From contig NZ_OZ241968.1 of NCBI RefSeq assembly GCF_965204125.1, positions 620,001 through 684,000 of the forward strand: 64,000 nucleotides of DNA. Reading direction: 5' to 3'. Under the pieces are notes generated by a model, which was not told where the DNA came from, did no database searches, and worked only from the letters and a program-made list of their open reading frames with translations. Made by a program: the position numbers and the translations under genes. This document shows positions 18,689-26,534 of the stretch, one piece after another. This stretch comes from Poriferisodalis sp965204125 (lineage in GTDB: Bacteria > Actinomycetota > Acidimicrobiia > Acidimicrobiales > Poriferisodalaceae). Position 1 is the stretch's first letter; the number at the start of each line of letters is the position of its first letter.

Positions 18689-19993
18689 ATGAATCCAGAT
18701 CGCCCGTCCGTGCGCCAAGGCAGTCGTGCCGGTGTCCAGCTCAGTGTCGACGAGGCGATCGGGCGCATCGGGCGCAGGGCACGGGTCTATGTCGCACAGG
18801 GTTCGGCCACGCCGTTCGGCTTGCTGGCGGCTATCGACGCCGCTCACGACCGCTTCGACCATCTCGAGTTCGTCAGCGCATTCCTGCTGGAAAGGCCGCA
18901 ACCGCTGGATCACCTCGGCAATCCGTTCGCTTGGACCTCGCTGCAGCCCAGCGGTGCTGTGCGCGACGCCCTCGACAGCCCCCACTTCGGCGTGGTCCCG
19001 GCTCGTTACTCGGATATCACTGGCCTCGTGGGACCCGGCGGCGGATTGGAAGCCGATGTCCTGCTGTGCCAGGTCAGCCCGCCTGACGCCGACGGCCGCA
19101 TGAGCCTCGGCACGGGTGTAGGCGGTCACGTCGAGCTCTTGCGATCCACGCCGCAGGTCATCGCCCAGGTGAACCCCCAGATGCCCTACGTGCACGGCGA
19201 GGGCGAATGCCACCGCACTGATTTCGACGTGCTCGTGGGAATTGACGAGCCGCTCGCGACCCTGGCCCCGGCCGTTGTCGATGAGACCGCGGAGGCGATC
19301 GCGGCTCACGTCGGCCAGTTCATCGGCGATGGCACGACGCTGCAGTTCGGGATCGGTTCGATTCCCGACGCGGTGCTCTCGAGCCTGATCGACCGCCGGC
19401 ATCTCGGCCTGCACGGCGGCATGATCAACGACGCCTGTATCGACCTCATCGACAGCGGCGCAGTGGACAACCGCCACAAGGGATCACTGGGCGACGGTGT
19501 CAGCGTGGCCGCGGAGGTGATGGGAACACGCCGTCTGTATGACTGGGTCGACCGCAATCCGGCCGTGCATCTTGCGAACGGTTCCCTGAGCCACGGCATC
19601 GAGGGCATTGCCCAGGTGCGCAACTTCGTGGCGCTGCAGTCGACGGTGCAAATGGCGCTTGACGGTTCAGCCAACTCCGAGGTGATCGGGGGCCGCTACA
19701 TCTCCGGACCCGGCGGAGCGCCCGACTTTGCATTTGGCGCCTGTGTTGCAACCGGAGGCCGGGCCATCGTGGCGATGCCGTCAACTGCCGCCGGCGGACG
19801 CATCTCGCGCATCGTGCCGCAGCTCGAACCGGGCGCTCCTACAACGCTGCCGGCCTACACCGCAGACATCGTGGCGACCGAGTTCGGCGCCGTGGAGCTG
19901 CGTGGCCGCTCGCTGGGCGAGCGAGCCGAACTGCTCATCTCGATCGCCCACCCCGACTTCCGCGACGAGCTCAGCGACAACGATCCTGGCTAG
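18689..19993 (+). CDS. Acetyl-CoA hydrolase/transferase-family (family I CoA-transferase-like) protein
   Basis: Protein of 434 residues related to 4-hydroxybutyrate CoA-transferase and acetyl-CoA hydrolase. Recognisable parts: the N-terminal GSATPFGLLAAIDAA, LLCQVSPPDADGRMSLGTGV, LQFGIGSIPDAVLSSL, and the C-terminal GGAPDFAFGACVATGGRAIVAMPS. In characterised transferases the acyl-enzyme Glu lies in a T/S-E-M motif after LGIH; here the sequence reads LGLHGGMINDACIDL, with Gly244 in the Glu position. The enzyme may therefore not work by the standard Glu-CoA thioester mechanism. ATG 18689 chosen because similarity begins soon after it. It diverges from the acyl-CoA dehydrogenase. Confidence 0.85.
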   Translation: MNPDRPSVRQGSRAGVQLSVDEAIGRIGRRARVYVAQGSATPFGLLAAIDAAHDRFDHLEFVSAFLLERPQPLDHLGNPFAWTSLQPSGAVRDALDSPHFGVVPARYSDITGLVGPGGGLEADVLLCQVSPPDADGRMSLGTGVGGHVELLRSTPQVIAQVNPQMPYVHGEGECHRTDFDVLVGIDEPLATLAPAVVDETAEAIAAHVGQFIGDGTTLQFGIGSIPDAVLSSLIDRRHLGLHGGMINDACIDLIDSGAVDNRHKGSLGDGVSVAAEVMGTRRLYDWVDRNPAVHLANGSLSHGIEGIAQVRNFVALQSTVQMALDGSANSEVIGGRYISGPGGAPDFAFGACVATGGRAIVAMPSTAAGGRISRIVPQLEPGAPTTLPAYTADIVATEFGAVELRGRSLGERAELLISIAHPDFRDELSDNDPG

Positions 19994-19995
19994 TC

Positions 19996-20048
19996 GCCGC
20001 GTCGGCCAGTGCGCCCGCACCAGGGGCGACGTGCCCCTCCGGCGCGGC
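19996..20048. terminator. Nested palindrome between convergent genes
   Basis: Inner hairpin AGGGGC-GACGT-GCCCCT (20022-20038), plus outer arms GCCGCG (19996-20001) and CGCGGC (20043-20048). It sits exactly between the stop codons of the CoA-transferase gene and the convergent SDR gene. There is no T tract, so it may act as a bidirectional terminator of the U-less type seen in high-GC actinobacteria. Pairing is seen; role is inferred. Confidence 0.5.
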
Positions 20049-20935
20049 TAGAGGCGGCGGACAGTGGCGGCCTTGCCGGTGGTGCCGTAGGCCATGCCGG
20101 ACATGCGGTGGATGTTGCGAGTGTTGTGCATCCTGCCGTGGACGCGAGGCCCGGCCGCCAGTATCGCCCCGTCCACCACCAGCTCTTGGCCGCTCACGAA
20201 CTTGCTGTCGTCGCTCGCCAAGAAGAGCGCCATGCCGGCGATGTCAGTGCCTTCGCCGCGGTCGGGCCACGGTTGCAGTTCCGACATGATCTCTTCGGCC
20301 TGATCCTCGTTGCCGCTGTGCATCAATGGAGTGAAGATGAGGCCCGGGCAGATGGCGTTCACCCGAATGCGGTGCGGCGCCAGCTCCAGCGCCGTGGTCT
20401 TGGCCAGGCTGATGACCGCAGCCTTCGCCGCCGAGTACGCCTGCGGGCCGGCGCCCCCGCCCATCCCAGCAATCGACCCGGTGTTGATGATCGAGCCGCC
20501 GGTGCCCTGAGGGATCATGACCCGCGCTGCGTGCTTCGTGCCAAGCATCACCGAGCGCACCAAGATGGCGAACGTCTCGTCCCAAGCGTCCACCTCCAGC
20601 TCGGTGATCGGGCCGAACGCCCCGCCGATGCCGGCATTGTTGAACACCACGTCCAGCCGGCCGAACGCCTCGACCGCCAGATCGGTCATCGCCCCCACGT
20701 CGTCCTCCACCGCCACGTCGGTGCGGGTGAAGCGAGCGCGATCGCCGAGGCCAGCGCCGGTCAGCTCCTCCATGAATGCATGCCCAGCGTCGGCGTTGAG
20801 GTCACCGATCACCACCGAGGCGCCCTCGGCCAGGAATCGCTCCACCGTCGACCGTCCCATGCCGCTGGCCCCGCCGGTGATGACCGCGGCCTTGCCGGCC
20901 AGCCGTCCCCCGGAGTTGCCGCTGCTCTCACTCAT
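20048..20935 (-). CDS. Short-chain dehydrogenase/reductase
   Basis: Protein of 295 residues, classical SDR. Cofactor motif TGGASGMG (residues 20-27), NNAG at 99-102, catalytic Ser154, Tyr167 and Lys171 (YSAAK). The C-terminus is about 30 residues longer than a typical 250-260-residue SDR and contains HGRMHNTRNIHRM. The ATG at 20935 follows GGGGAGGA by seven bases, which settles the start. Asp45 after the second strand (VVIGDLN) suggests NAD(H) preference. Substrate unknown. Confidence 0.92.
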   Translation of the reverse strand: MSESSGNSGGRLAGKAAVITGGASGMGRSTVERFLAEGASVVIGDLNADAGHAFMEELTGAGLGDRARFTRTDVAVEDDVGAMTDLAVEAFGRLDVVFNNAGIGGAFGPITELEVDAWDETFAILVRSVMLGTKHAARVMIPQGTGGSIINTGSIAGMGGGAGPQAYSAAKAAVISLAKTTALELAPHRIRVNAICPGLIFTPLMHSGNEDQAEEIMSELQPWPDRGEGTDIAGMALFLASDDSKFVSGQELVVDGAILAAGPRVHGRMHNTRNIHRMSGMAYGTTGKAATVRRL

Positions 20936-21069
20936 TGTGCTGTCCTCCCCTGCTGTCGAATAAGACGCCGCGATTGTCGCCCATATGACGCCGCCGTGCC
21001 CCCGAAACGGGCGCACCTACCCGCGACGTGAGAGAATCCGAACGGGCACCACGGTTCACGGGGGGAATC

Positions 21070-22284
21070 ATGACCACGACCGTTCAGCGACAGCTCACCG
21101 CCGAGGGCGGGCAGCGCCACATGCACGAAGTCCACAAGATCGCGCACGCCGGCGCCGTCGACGCCGACGGCCACATTCTCGAGCCGCCCGACCTCTGGGA
21201 GGAGTACCTCGAGGACCGCTACAAGGACCGGGCGCTGCGCATCGAGATCGAGCCTGAGCGCGGTCTTGAAGTGCTCATGATCGACAACCAGCGGAGCAAG
21301 CTGGCCCGGCCCGGCATGGTCTCAACGCTGGGCGCCATGGGCGCACCCGATCTGCCCGACATCATGTTCAACCCGGATCGCACCTACGTCGGCGAGATCC
21401 CCTACGGGGCCATGGACCCTCACCAGCGAATCGAGCTGCTCGATGCCGAAGGCCTCGACATCGCGGTGCTGCTGCCGACGATGGGGCTGCTGTGGGAAGC
21501 CGAGCTCGAAGACGCCGAGCTGAGCCAGGCCTACACGCGGGCCTACAACCGCTGGATCTGCGAATTCTGCCGCGATCACTCCGACCGGCTCATTCCCGTC
21601 GCCCACATCTCGATGACCGACCCGGTCGCTGCGGCGGCCGAGCTGCGTCGCTCGGTGGCCGACGGAGCCCGTGGCTGCTTCGTGGCACCGTTCACCCATT
21701 CGACGCGTCCGCTCGGCCACGCCGACCACGACCCGGTGTTCGAAGCAGCACAGGATCTCGGCGTGCCGTTCGCCATCCACCCAACGTTCGAACCGCAGTG
21801 GACCAAAGGCACTCGCATGGGTACCTGGGAGCACGTTCGCGAACTGCGGCTCACGGCATCGATGACCGCATCGGATGGGGTGCGACACCAGTTCGTGTCG
21901 CTGTTCGACTACGGCGTCTTCGAGCGCTTTCCGGAGCTGAAGGTGCTGGTGCTCGAGTCGGGCGGCGGCTGGCTCGGCTACTGCTTGGACCGCATCGATG
22001 CCGTGTTCGGGCACACCTACACCGGCACCCGCGTGCCGCTGCAGATGAAGCCCAGCGAGTACTTCATGCGGCAGGTGTGGATCTCCTGCGACCCCGACGA
22101 GCGCTCGATCCCCGCGCTGGCGCAGCGCTACGGGCACGACCGGTTCATGTGGGCCAGCGACTTCCCCCACGCCGACCACACGCCGGAATACGTGCTCGAC
22201 CTCGACGAGCTGGTCGACATGTTCCCCGCGGAGTGGCAGCGGGCCTTCGTCGGCGACAACGCCCGCACCGTCTTCGACCTCTAG
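21070..22284 (+). CDS. Metal-dependent amidohydrolase (amidohydro_2, ACMSD-like)
   Basis: Protein of 404 residues of the PF04909 TIM-barrel group. It begins its core with DADGHILEPPDLWEEYL, where the first strand normally carries HxH or DxH metal ligands (D-x-D-x-H here). AIHPTFEPQW gives the third metal His and WASDFPHADH the Asp-containing end of the barrel. Related enzymes are decarboxylases or hydrolases of aromatic and aliphatic acids. The ATG at 21070 follows GGGGGAA. A second member of the same family lies at 43855. Confidence 0.87.
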   Translation: MTTTVQRQLTAEGGQRHMHEVHKIAHAGAVDADGHILEPPDLWEEYLEDRYKDRALRIEIEPERGLEVLMIDNQRSKLARPGMVSTLGAMGAPDLPDIMFNPDRTYVGEIPYGAMDPHQRIELLDAEGLDIAVLLPTMGLLWEAELEDAELSQAYTRAYNRWICEFCRDHSDRLIPVAHISMTDPVAAAAELRRSVADGARGCFVAPFTHSTRPLGHADHDPVFEAAQDLGVPFAIHPTFEPQWTKGTRMGTWEHVRELRLTASMTASDGVRHQFVSLFDYGVFERFPELKVLVLESGGGWLGYCLDRIDAVFGHTYTGTRVPLQMKPSEYFMRQVWISCDPDERSIPALAQRYGHDRFMWASDFPHADHTPEYVLDLDELVDMFPAEWQRAFVGDNARTVFDL

Positions 22285-22331
22285 ACACCGGGCCGCTCCA
22301 GGCCCCAAGGCCGAGGCTGCGGTTCAGCAGT

Positions 22332-23759
22332 TCATGACGGGCGGGAGTTTTCCAGCGCGGCCAGCGCTCGGGTCGCAGCGTTCAGGCCGCAGAGGCCGTG
22401 TGCTCCCGCCCCGGGCGGCGTCGACGCTGAGCACAGGTAGGTGCCCGGAATACCGGTGAAGTAGGGATCCTGGGCGAGTCGGGGCCTGAACAGGAGCTGG
22501 AGGGGCGACGACGCACCGCTCAGGATGTCGCCGCCGATGAAGTTCGGGTTGTAGACCGACATCTCGGTGGTGGAGCGCACCGCCGTTCCCACCACCCGCT
22601 CGGAGAATCCAGGAGCGAAGCGTTCGATCTGGGCGATGATCGCCTCGGTGGCGTCGCCGGTGTAGCCGTGCGGGACATGGGCGTAGGTCCACAGCGGGTG
22701 AACATTGCCGACTGAACGGACTGGATCGGCGCGGTACTGCTGGCCGACAAGGACGAAGGGTCGCTCTGGCATCTGGCCGCGGTGCACTGCGAGTTCGTTG
22801 GCGATCACTTCGGCTGCATCCCCGCCGAGGTGCACCGTGCCCGCGTCGCCCGCGGCCGGTGCCCGCCACGGCACGTCGCCCTCGATGGCGAAGTCGACCT
22901 TGAACGCGCCGGGGCCGTGATGGAACCGGCGGTAGGCACGGTCGATCCGGGGCGGCAACCGGTCGCCCAGGATGTCGGCCGCGATCGACGGTGACACGTC
23001 GAGCAGCAGCAGGTCGGTCGGCGGCAGTTCGGCTGCGGACCAGACGCGAACTCCGGTCTCGGTCCGGCCGCCGTGTGCGGTCAAGTCGGCAACGAGCGCA
23101 TCCGCTATCGCCTGCGAACCGCCTTCGGCGACGACCCAGCCGTACTGGTGTCCCGCGGCCAGGATCATGAGGCCCACCGCGCTGGTCATGGGGCGGTCCA
23201 GGCGCCAGAACGCATGGGCTGCGACGCCCGCCCACAGAGCCCGAGCGGGCTCGTCGCGCCACAGGCGGCCCATGACGGTGGCGGGGGTCATCGCGGCCGC
23301 GCCGAACCGCGCCGTCAGCACCGGGTGACGGGGCAGCCGCAGCAACGGTTGGGTGATGTCTTCGAACAAGCTGTCGAGATCAGCCGTCAGTGCCCCGAAC
23401 AGCCAGCGCCAGCGCGCTCCGTCGTCGCCAAGCCCGTCAGCCGTGTCGTCGATGGACTGGTAGAGGAGGCTGGCAGAACCGTCGTCGAGGGGATGCGCGC
23501 AATCGACGATTGGCGAGCGCCACCGCAGACCGAGCCGTTCGAGGTCGAGCGCGCGCAGGAACGGTGATGCTGCAGCTACGGGGTGCACAGCGGAGCACTG
23601 GTCGTGAATCAGGCCCGGCACGATGGCCTCGGCGCTGCGCGTGCCACCCCCGATGGTGTCTGCCGCCTCGAGCACCGTCACGTCCACGCCTGCTTGCGCC
23701 AAGTGGACCGCAGCGGCCAACCCATTCGGCCCGCTGCCGACGACAATCGCCGTCGTCAC
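22332..23759 (-). CDS. CrtI-like FAD-dependent oxidoreductase
   Basis: Protein of 475 residues. The N-terminus AIVVGSGPNGLAAAVHLAQAG is a Rossmann FAD-binding motif and VLEAADTIGGGTRSAE is the second FAD contact of the phytoene-desaturase/carotenoid-isomerase superfamily; the C-terminus ends in a CSASTPPGAGAHGLCGLNAA block typical of that clade. Substrates in the uncharacterised branch are unknown, so a carotenoid role should not be assumed. It begins four bases after the DUF3556 stop, making it the last gene of the transporter operon. Confidence 0.85.
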   Translation of the reverse strand: MTTAIVVGSGPNGLAAAVHLAQAGVDVTVLEAADTIGGGTRSAEAIVPGLIHDQCSAVHPVAAASPFLRALDLERLGLRWRSPIVDCAHPLDDGSASLLYQSIDDTADGLGDDGARWRWLFGALTADLDSLFEDITQPLLRLPRHPVLTARFGAAAMTPATVMGRLWRDEPARALWAGVAAHAFWRLDRPMTSAVGLMILAAGHQYGWVVAEGGSQAIADALVADLTAHGGRTETGVRVWSAAELPPTDLLLLDVSPSIAADILGDRLPPRIDRAYRRFHHGPGAFKVDFAIEGDVPWRAPAAGDAGTVHLGGDAAEVIANELAVHRGQMPERPFVLVGQQYRADPVRSVGNVHPLWTYAHVPHGYTGDATEAIIAQIERFAPGFSERVVGTAVRSTTEMSVYNPNFIGGDILSGASSPLQLLFRPRLAQDPYFTGIPGTYLCSASTPPGAGAHGLCGLNAATRALAALENSRPS

Positions 23760-23763
23760 CGCA

Positions 23764-25638
23764 TTAGCCGGTGTCGGCTGGGGGCATCACGACTCCGTCG
23801 GCCGTCTGGCGGGGGATCAGCCAGTTTCCGTCGTGATCGATGGACGGAACCTTGCGGGCATTGCCGGGATGCGGCACGCCCTGAGGCTCGTAACCCTCCT
23901 TCCGCCACGTCACCGTGTGCGGAATCGGACCGTCAGGCAGCCACGGCTGGGTGTTGTAGGCGTCGTCGTGGCGATACCAGCCCTTCTCGACCGTCCCCAG
24001 AGCTGCGTCGATCACCCGGTACTGCACGCGGTTGGTGTACGCCGGCCGCGACTCGGTGAACACGGCAATCACATCACCGGGCTCGTACTCGCAGCGCTCC
24101 TGCCACGCCGCGATCAGCCTCTCGTCCAAGCAGTGCCCGTCGCCGAAGTTCCACCCCGTCAGCACGTTGCTCAGGAACTCGCCCTCGCGCTGAATACGTT
24201 TGTCGAGATCGTCGACGTGGCACATCAGGCCCGAGATGTGCATGCGGCCCATCGGGTGCATCATGCGGAACGCCACCGCCTTCTGGATGAAGATCTCCGA
24301 GATCTCAGGGCCGAACAGCGGCTCGAGCTGGTCGATCTGGTTGTCGGCGGACTTCACGATCTTGTCGTTGATCCGGTCTTCCATCTCCTTGTTGCGAAGC
24401 GAGAACGTCGCCGCCGCCCAGTTGCCGGCGTACTGCTTCATGCCCACCAAGAAGCTCACGTACTGCGGGCGGAAGGCTCCGAGCACGATGGGCGACAGCG
24501 CCGCAACCAGCACCACGACCAGCAGCAGCGGCTCCATGTCCCACACCGCGTAGCCGTTCCCGGCGTGGAAGTTCGAAAACAGGAACGCTGAGCAGAAGAT
24601 GAAGAACACGTTCCACTCGAGCGGAACCGCCAGCGGGAACGTCGAGATGATAAAGGTGTGCAGCATCCAGATGGACACGATGGCAATCCAGGTCGCCCAT
24701 CCCCACGGAGAGAACAGCAGCACCAACGGCATGATGAGCTCGCACGTGGTGCCGCCGATGTGGGCCAGCAGGTGCGTCGTTCGAGCCGGCCGGATGTCGC
24801 GGGGATAGTCCTTGACGGTCGCTTTGCGGAATCGGTCCCATACCACCCACGGCGTGTTCTGCACCATGATCGACACCGTCGAAGAGAACCCGTGCTGCAG
24901 CTTCGAGAAGCCGGCGCCCATCCAGATGATGACGATGAAGACCTTGGCGGCGATGATCATGTCGACGAAGTTGCTGAACAGCGAGAAGCACAGCAGCGTG
25001 GGCACGTACTGCTCGGCCCGTGACGACAGGAAGATGATCTTGTCGCGCATGGCCATCAGCAAGATCAAGCCGCAGTAGATCAGCGTCGCCCACTGCGGCA
25101 AGATGCCGGTGCGGCCATCGGGCAGCCCGTCCACCTGCTCCGGCGACAGCACCAGCAGCAGGATCAGGCTGGCCAGGATCAGCTTGTACAGCCCGGTGTC
25201 CCACGGTGTGCGCCGATTGCCCTTGGTGAATGGCACATGGTTGGGGTACGGCGGCACACGCAGCGTGTCGTTCTGCCACCAGTAGAGGATTCCGCCGATG
25301 GGCGGGTCGAAGTGGAACGCCAGCGGTCCGCAGGTGGCCGCCAGACCCGTGATCTCGAGCAGGATCGTCCAGATCATCAGCTTCTGGTAGAGGATCGGCT
25401 CGTCCCACCAGCCGCCGATGTCGTTGAACTCGAGTCCGGCGGTGAACGCGCCGGCCACGATCAGCCCGAACAGCGCATACAGGAAGATCTTCCACGCGTA
25501 GAACGTTCCGGTTTGCTTGGGCGTCCCGAAGCCGTGCTCGACCCAGTGCAGCTGCAGCAGCTTCATCCGTTCGAAGAACGGAATCTTCGCAAACTCGTCG
25601 AGATCGACATCGGGCAGCTCAGCGGTGCGATACCCCAT
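23764..25638 (-). CDS. DUF3556-family multi-pass membrane protein
   Basis: Protein of 624 residues resembling the actinobacterial DUF3556 family. The first ~420 residues hold many hydrophobic segments (for example IFLYALFGLIVAGAF, LILASLILLLVLS, VFIVIIWMGAGFSKL, LLLVVVLVAALSPIVLGAF), interleaved with conserved Trp/His-rich loops; the overall look is HTTM-like. The last ~200 residues are soluble and include GRMHISGLMCHVDDLDKRI and a run ending VTWRKEGYEPQGVPHPG. Function is unknown. It is placed five bases after the transporter ATPase gene and four before the CrtI-like gene, so it is cotranscribed and may assist the import or processing of the same compound. Confidence 0.8.
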   Translation of the reverse strand: MGYRTAELPDVDLDEFAKIPFFERMKLLQLHWVEHGFGTPKQTGTFYAWKIFLYALFGLIVAGAFTAGLEFNDIGGWWDEPILYQKLMIWTILLEITGLAATCGPLAFHFDPPIGGILYWWQNDTLRVPPYPNHVPFTKGNRRTPWDTGLYKLILASLILLLVLSPEQVDGLPDGRTGILPQWATLIYCGLILLMAMRDKIIFLSSRAEQYVPTLLCFSLFSNFVDMIIAAKVFIVIIWMGAGFSKLQHGFSSTVSIMVQNTPWVVWDRFRKATVKDYPRDIRPARTTHLLAHIGGTTCELIMPLVLLFSPWGWATWIAIVSIWMLHTFIISTFPLAVPLEWNVFFIFCSAFLFSNFHAGNGYAVWDMEPLLLVVVLVAALSPIVLGAFRPQYVSFLVGMKQYAGNWAAATFSLRNKEMEDRINDKIVKSADNQIDQLEPLFGPEISEIFIQKAVAFRMMHPMGRMHISGLMCHVDDLDKRIQREGEFLSNVLTGWNFGDGHCLDERLIAAWQERCEYEPGDVIAVFTESRPAYTNRVQYRVIDAALGTVEKGWYRHDDAYNTQPWLPDGPIPHTVTWRKEGYEPQGVPHPGNARKVPSIDHDGNWLIPRQTADGVVMPPADTG

Positions 25639-25643
25639 GGTGA

Positions 25644-26534
25644 TTACCTCTTTCGGCGGACCATCGCCGCGTGTCGTCGTTGTCGTTCGCGTTCGAAATA
25701 GAAGTCGTCTTCAGCGGCGGTGCGGGTCGAGGCAAGCTTGCCGGACAGCCGTGTCAGCTCGCGCTCGCGCACCCGCAAGCGCCTCCAAGCCTTCCTCTTG
25801 TTCTTGCGCCGCAAGCGCTCGATGTGGTCTTCCTCGGTCTCGGACGTGCCAGCCAGGTACGTCTCCTCGATTTCGTCGAGGCGGCTGAGGGCTTCGGCAG
25901 CCGGCAGTTCCAGCAGGATCTGGCCGCGGGCCATCAGGTACATCCGATCGGAGACTTCCAGCGCCTTGCGGGCATGCTGCTCGACGATCAAGGCGCCGGT
26001 GCCCGTGGTGTCGGCCACCTTGCGGACCGCTCCCAGCAGCCGATCGACAATGATCGGCGCCAGCCCGAGCGACAACTCGTCGGCCAGCAGAATCGACGGT
26101 TGACGGCTGAGCGCCCGTGCCAGCGCAAGCATCTGCTGCTCGCCGCCCGAGAGCATGCCGCCTCGCACGCCCAGCCGAGGCTCGAGCTCGGGGAACAGTT
26201 CCAGCGCTGCTTCCACCGAACCGCCGCCCACTCGCAGATTGTCCCGAGCCGACAGCTTGGTGAACACCAGGCGCTCCTCGGTCACCAGCCCGATTCCCCC
26301 TCGCCGGATGCGCTGGTACATGGGCGTGAAGGTCGGCGTGTTGCCGAACATCACGATTCCGTCGACGGGCGTCAGCTCACCGGCGATGGTCAGCAGCGTG
26401 GTGGTCTTGCCGGCGCCATTGGGCCCGAGCAGGCAGACCACCTCGCCCTGGTGGACCTTCAGGTTCACTCCTTGGACGACTGCCCGGTTGAGGTACCCGC
26501 ACTTGAGGCTTCGCGTCTGCAGCAGCGGCCTCAT
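25644..26534 (-). CDS. ABC importer ATPase, LivF-like, with basic C-terminal tail
   Basis: Nucleotide-binding subunit of the branched-chain-amino-acid (HAAT) class. Walker A GPNGAGKTT (37-45), signature LSGGEQQMLALARAL (around 127), Walker B ILLADELSLGLAP and the switch His in IVEQHARKAL are all present. LivF proteins are normally about 235 residues; this one has roughly 60 extra residues after that point, very rich in Arg and Lys and predicted helical or coiled (RLRRKNKRKAWRRLRVRER). The start ATG overlaps the stop of the fused permease/ATPase gene as ATGA, so translation is coupled. The tail could bind membrane phospholipid or nucleic acid; unknown. Confidence 0.9.
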   Translation of the reverse strand: MRPLLQTRSLKCGYLNRAVVQGVNLKVHQGEVVCLLGPNGAGKTTTLLTIAGELTPVDGIVMFGNTPTFTPMYQRIRRGGIGLVTEERLVFTKLSARDNLRVGGGSVEAALELFPELEPRLGVRGGMLSGGEQQMLALARALSRQPSILLADELSLGLAPIIVDRLLGAVRKVADTTGTGALIVEQHARKALEVSDRMYLMARGQILLELPAAEALSRLDEIEETYLAGTSETEEDHIERLRRKNKRKAWRRLRVRERELTRLSGKLASTRTAAEDDFYFERERQRRHAAMVRRKR

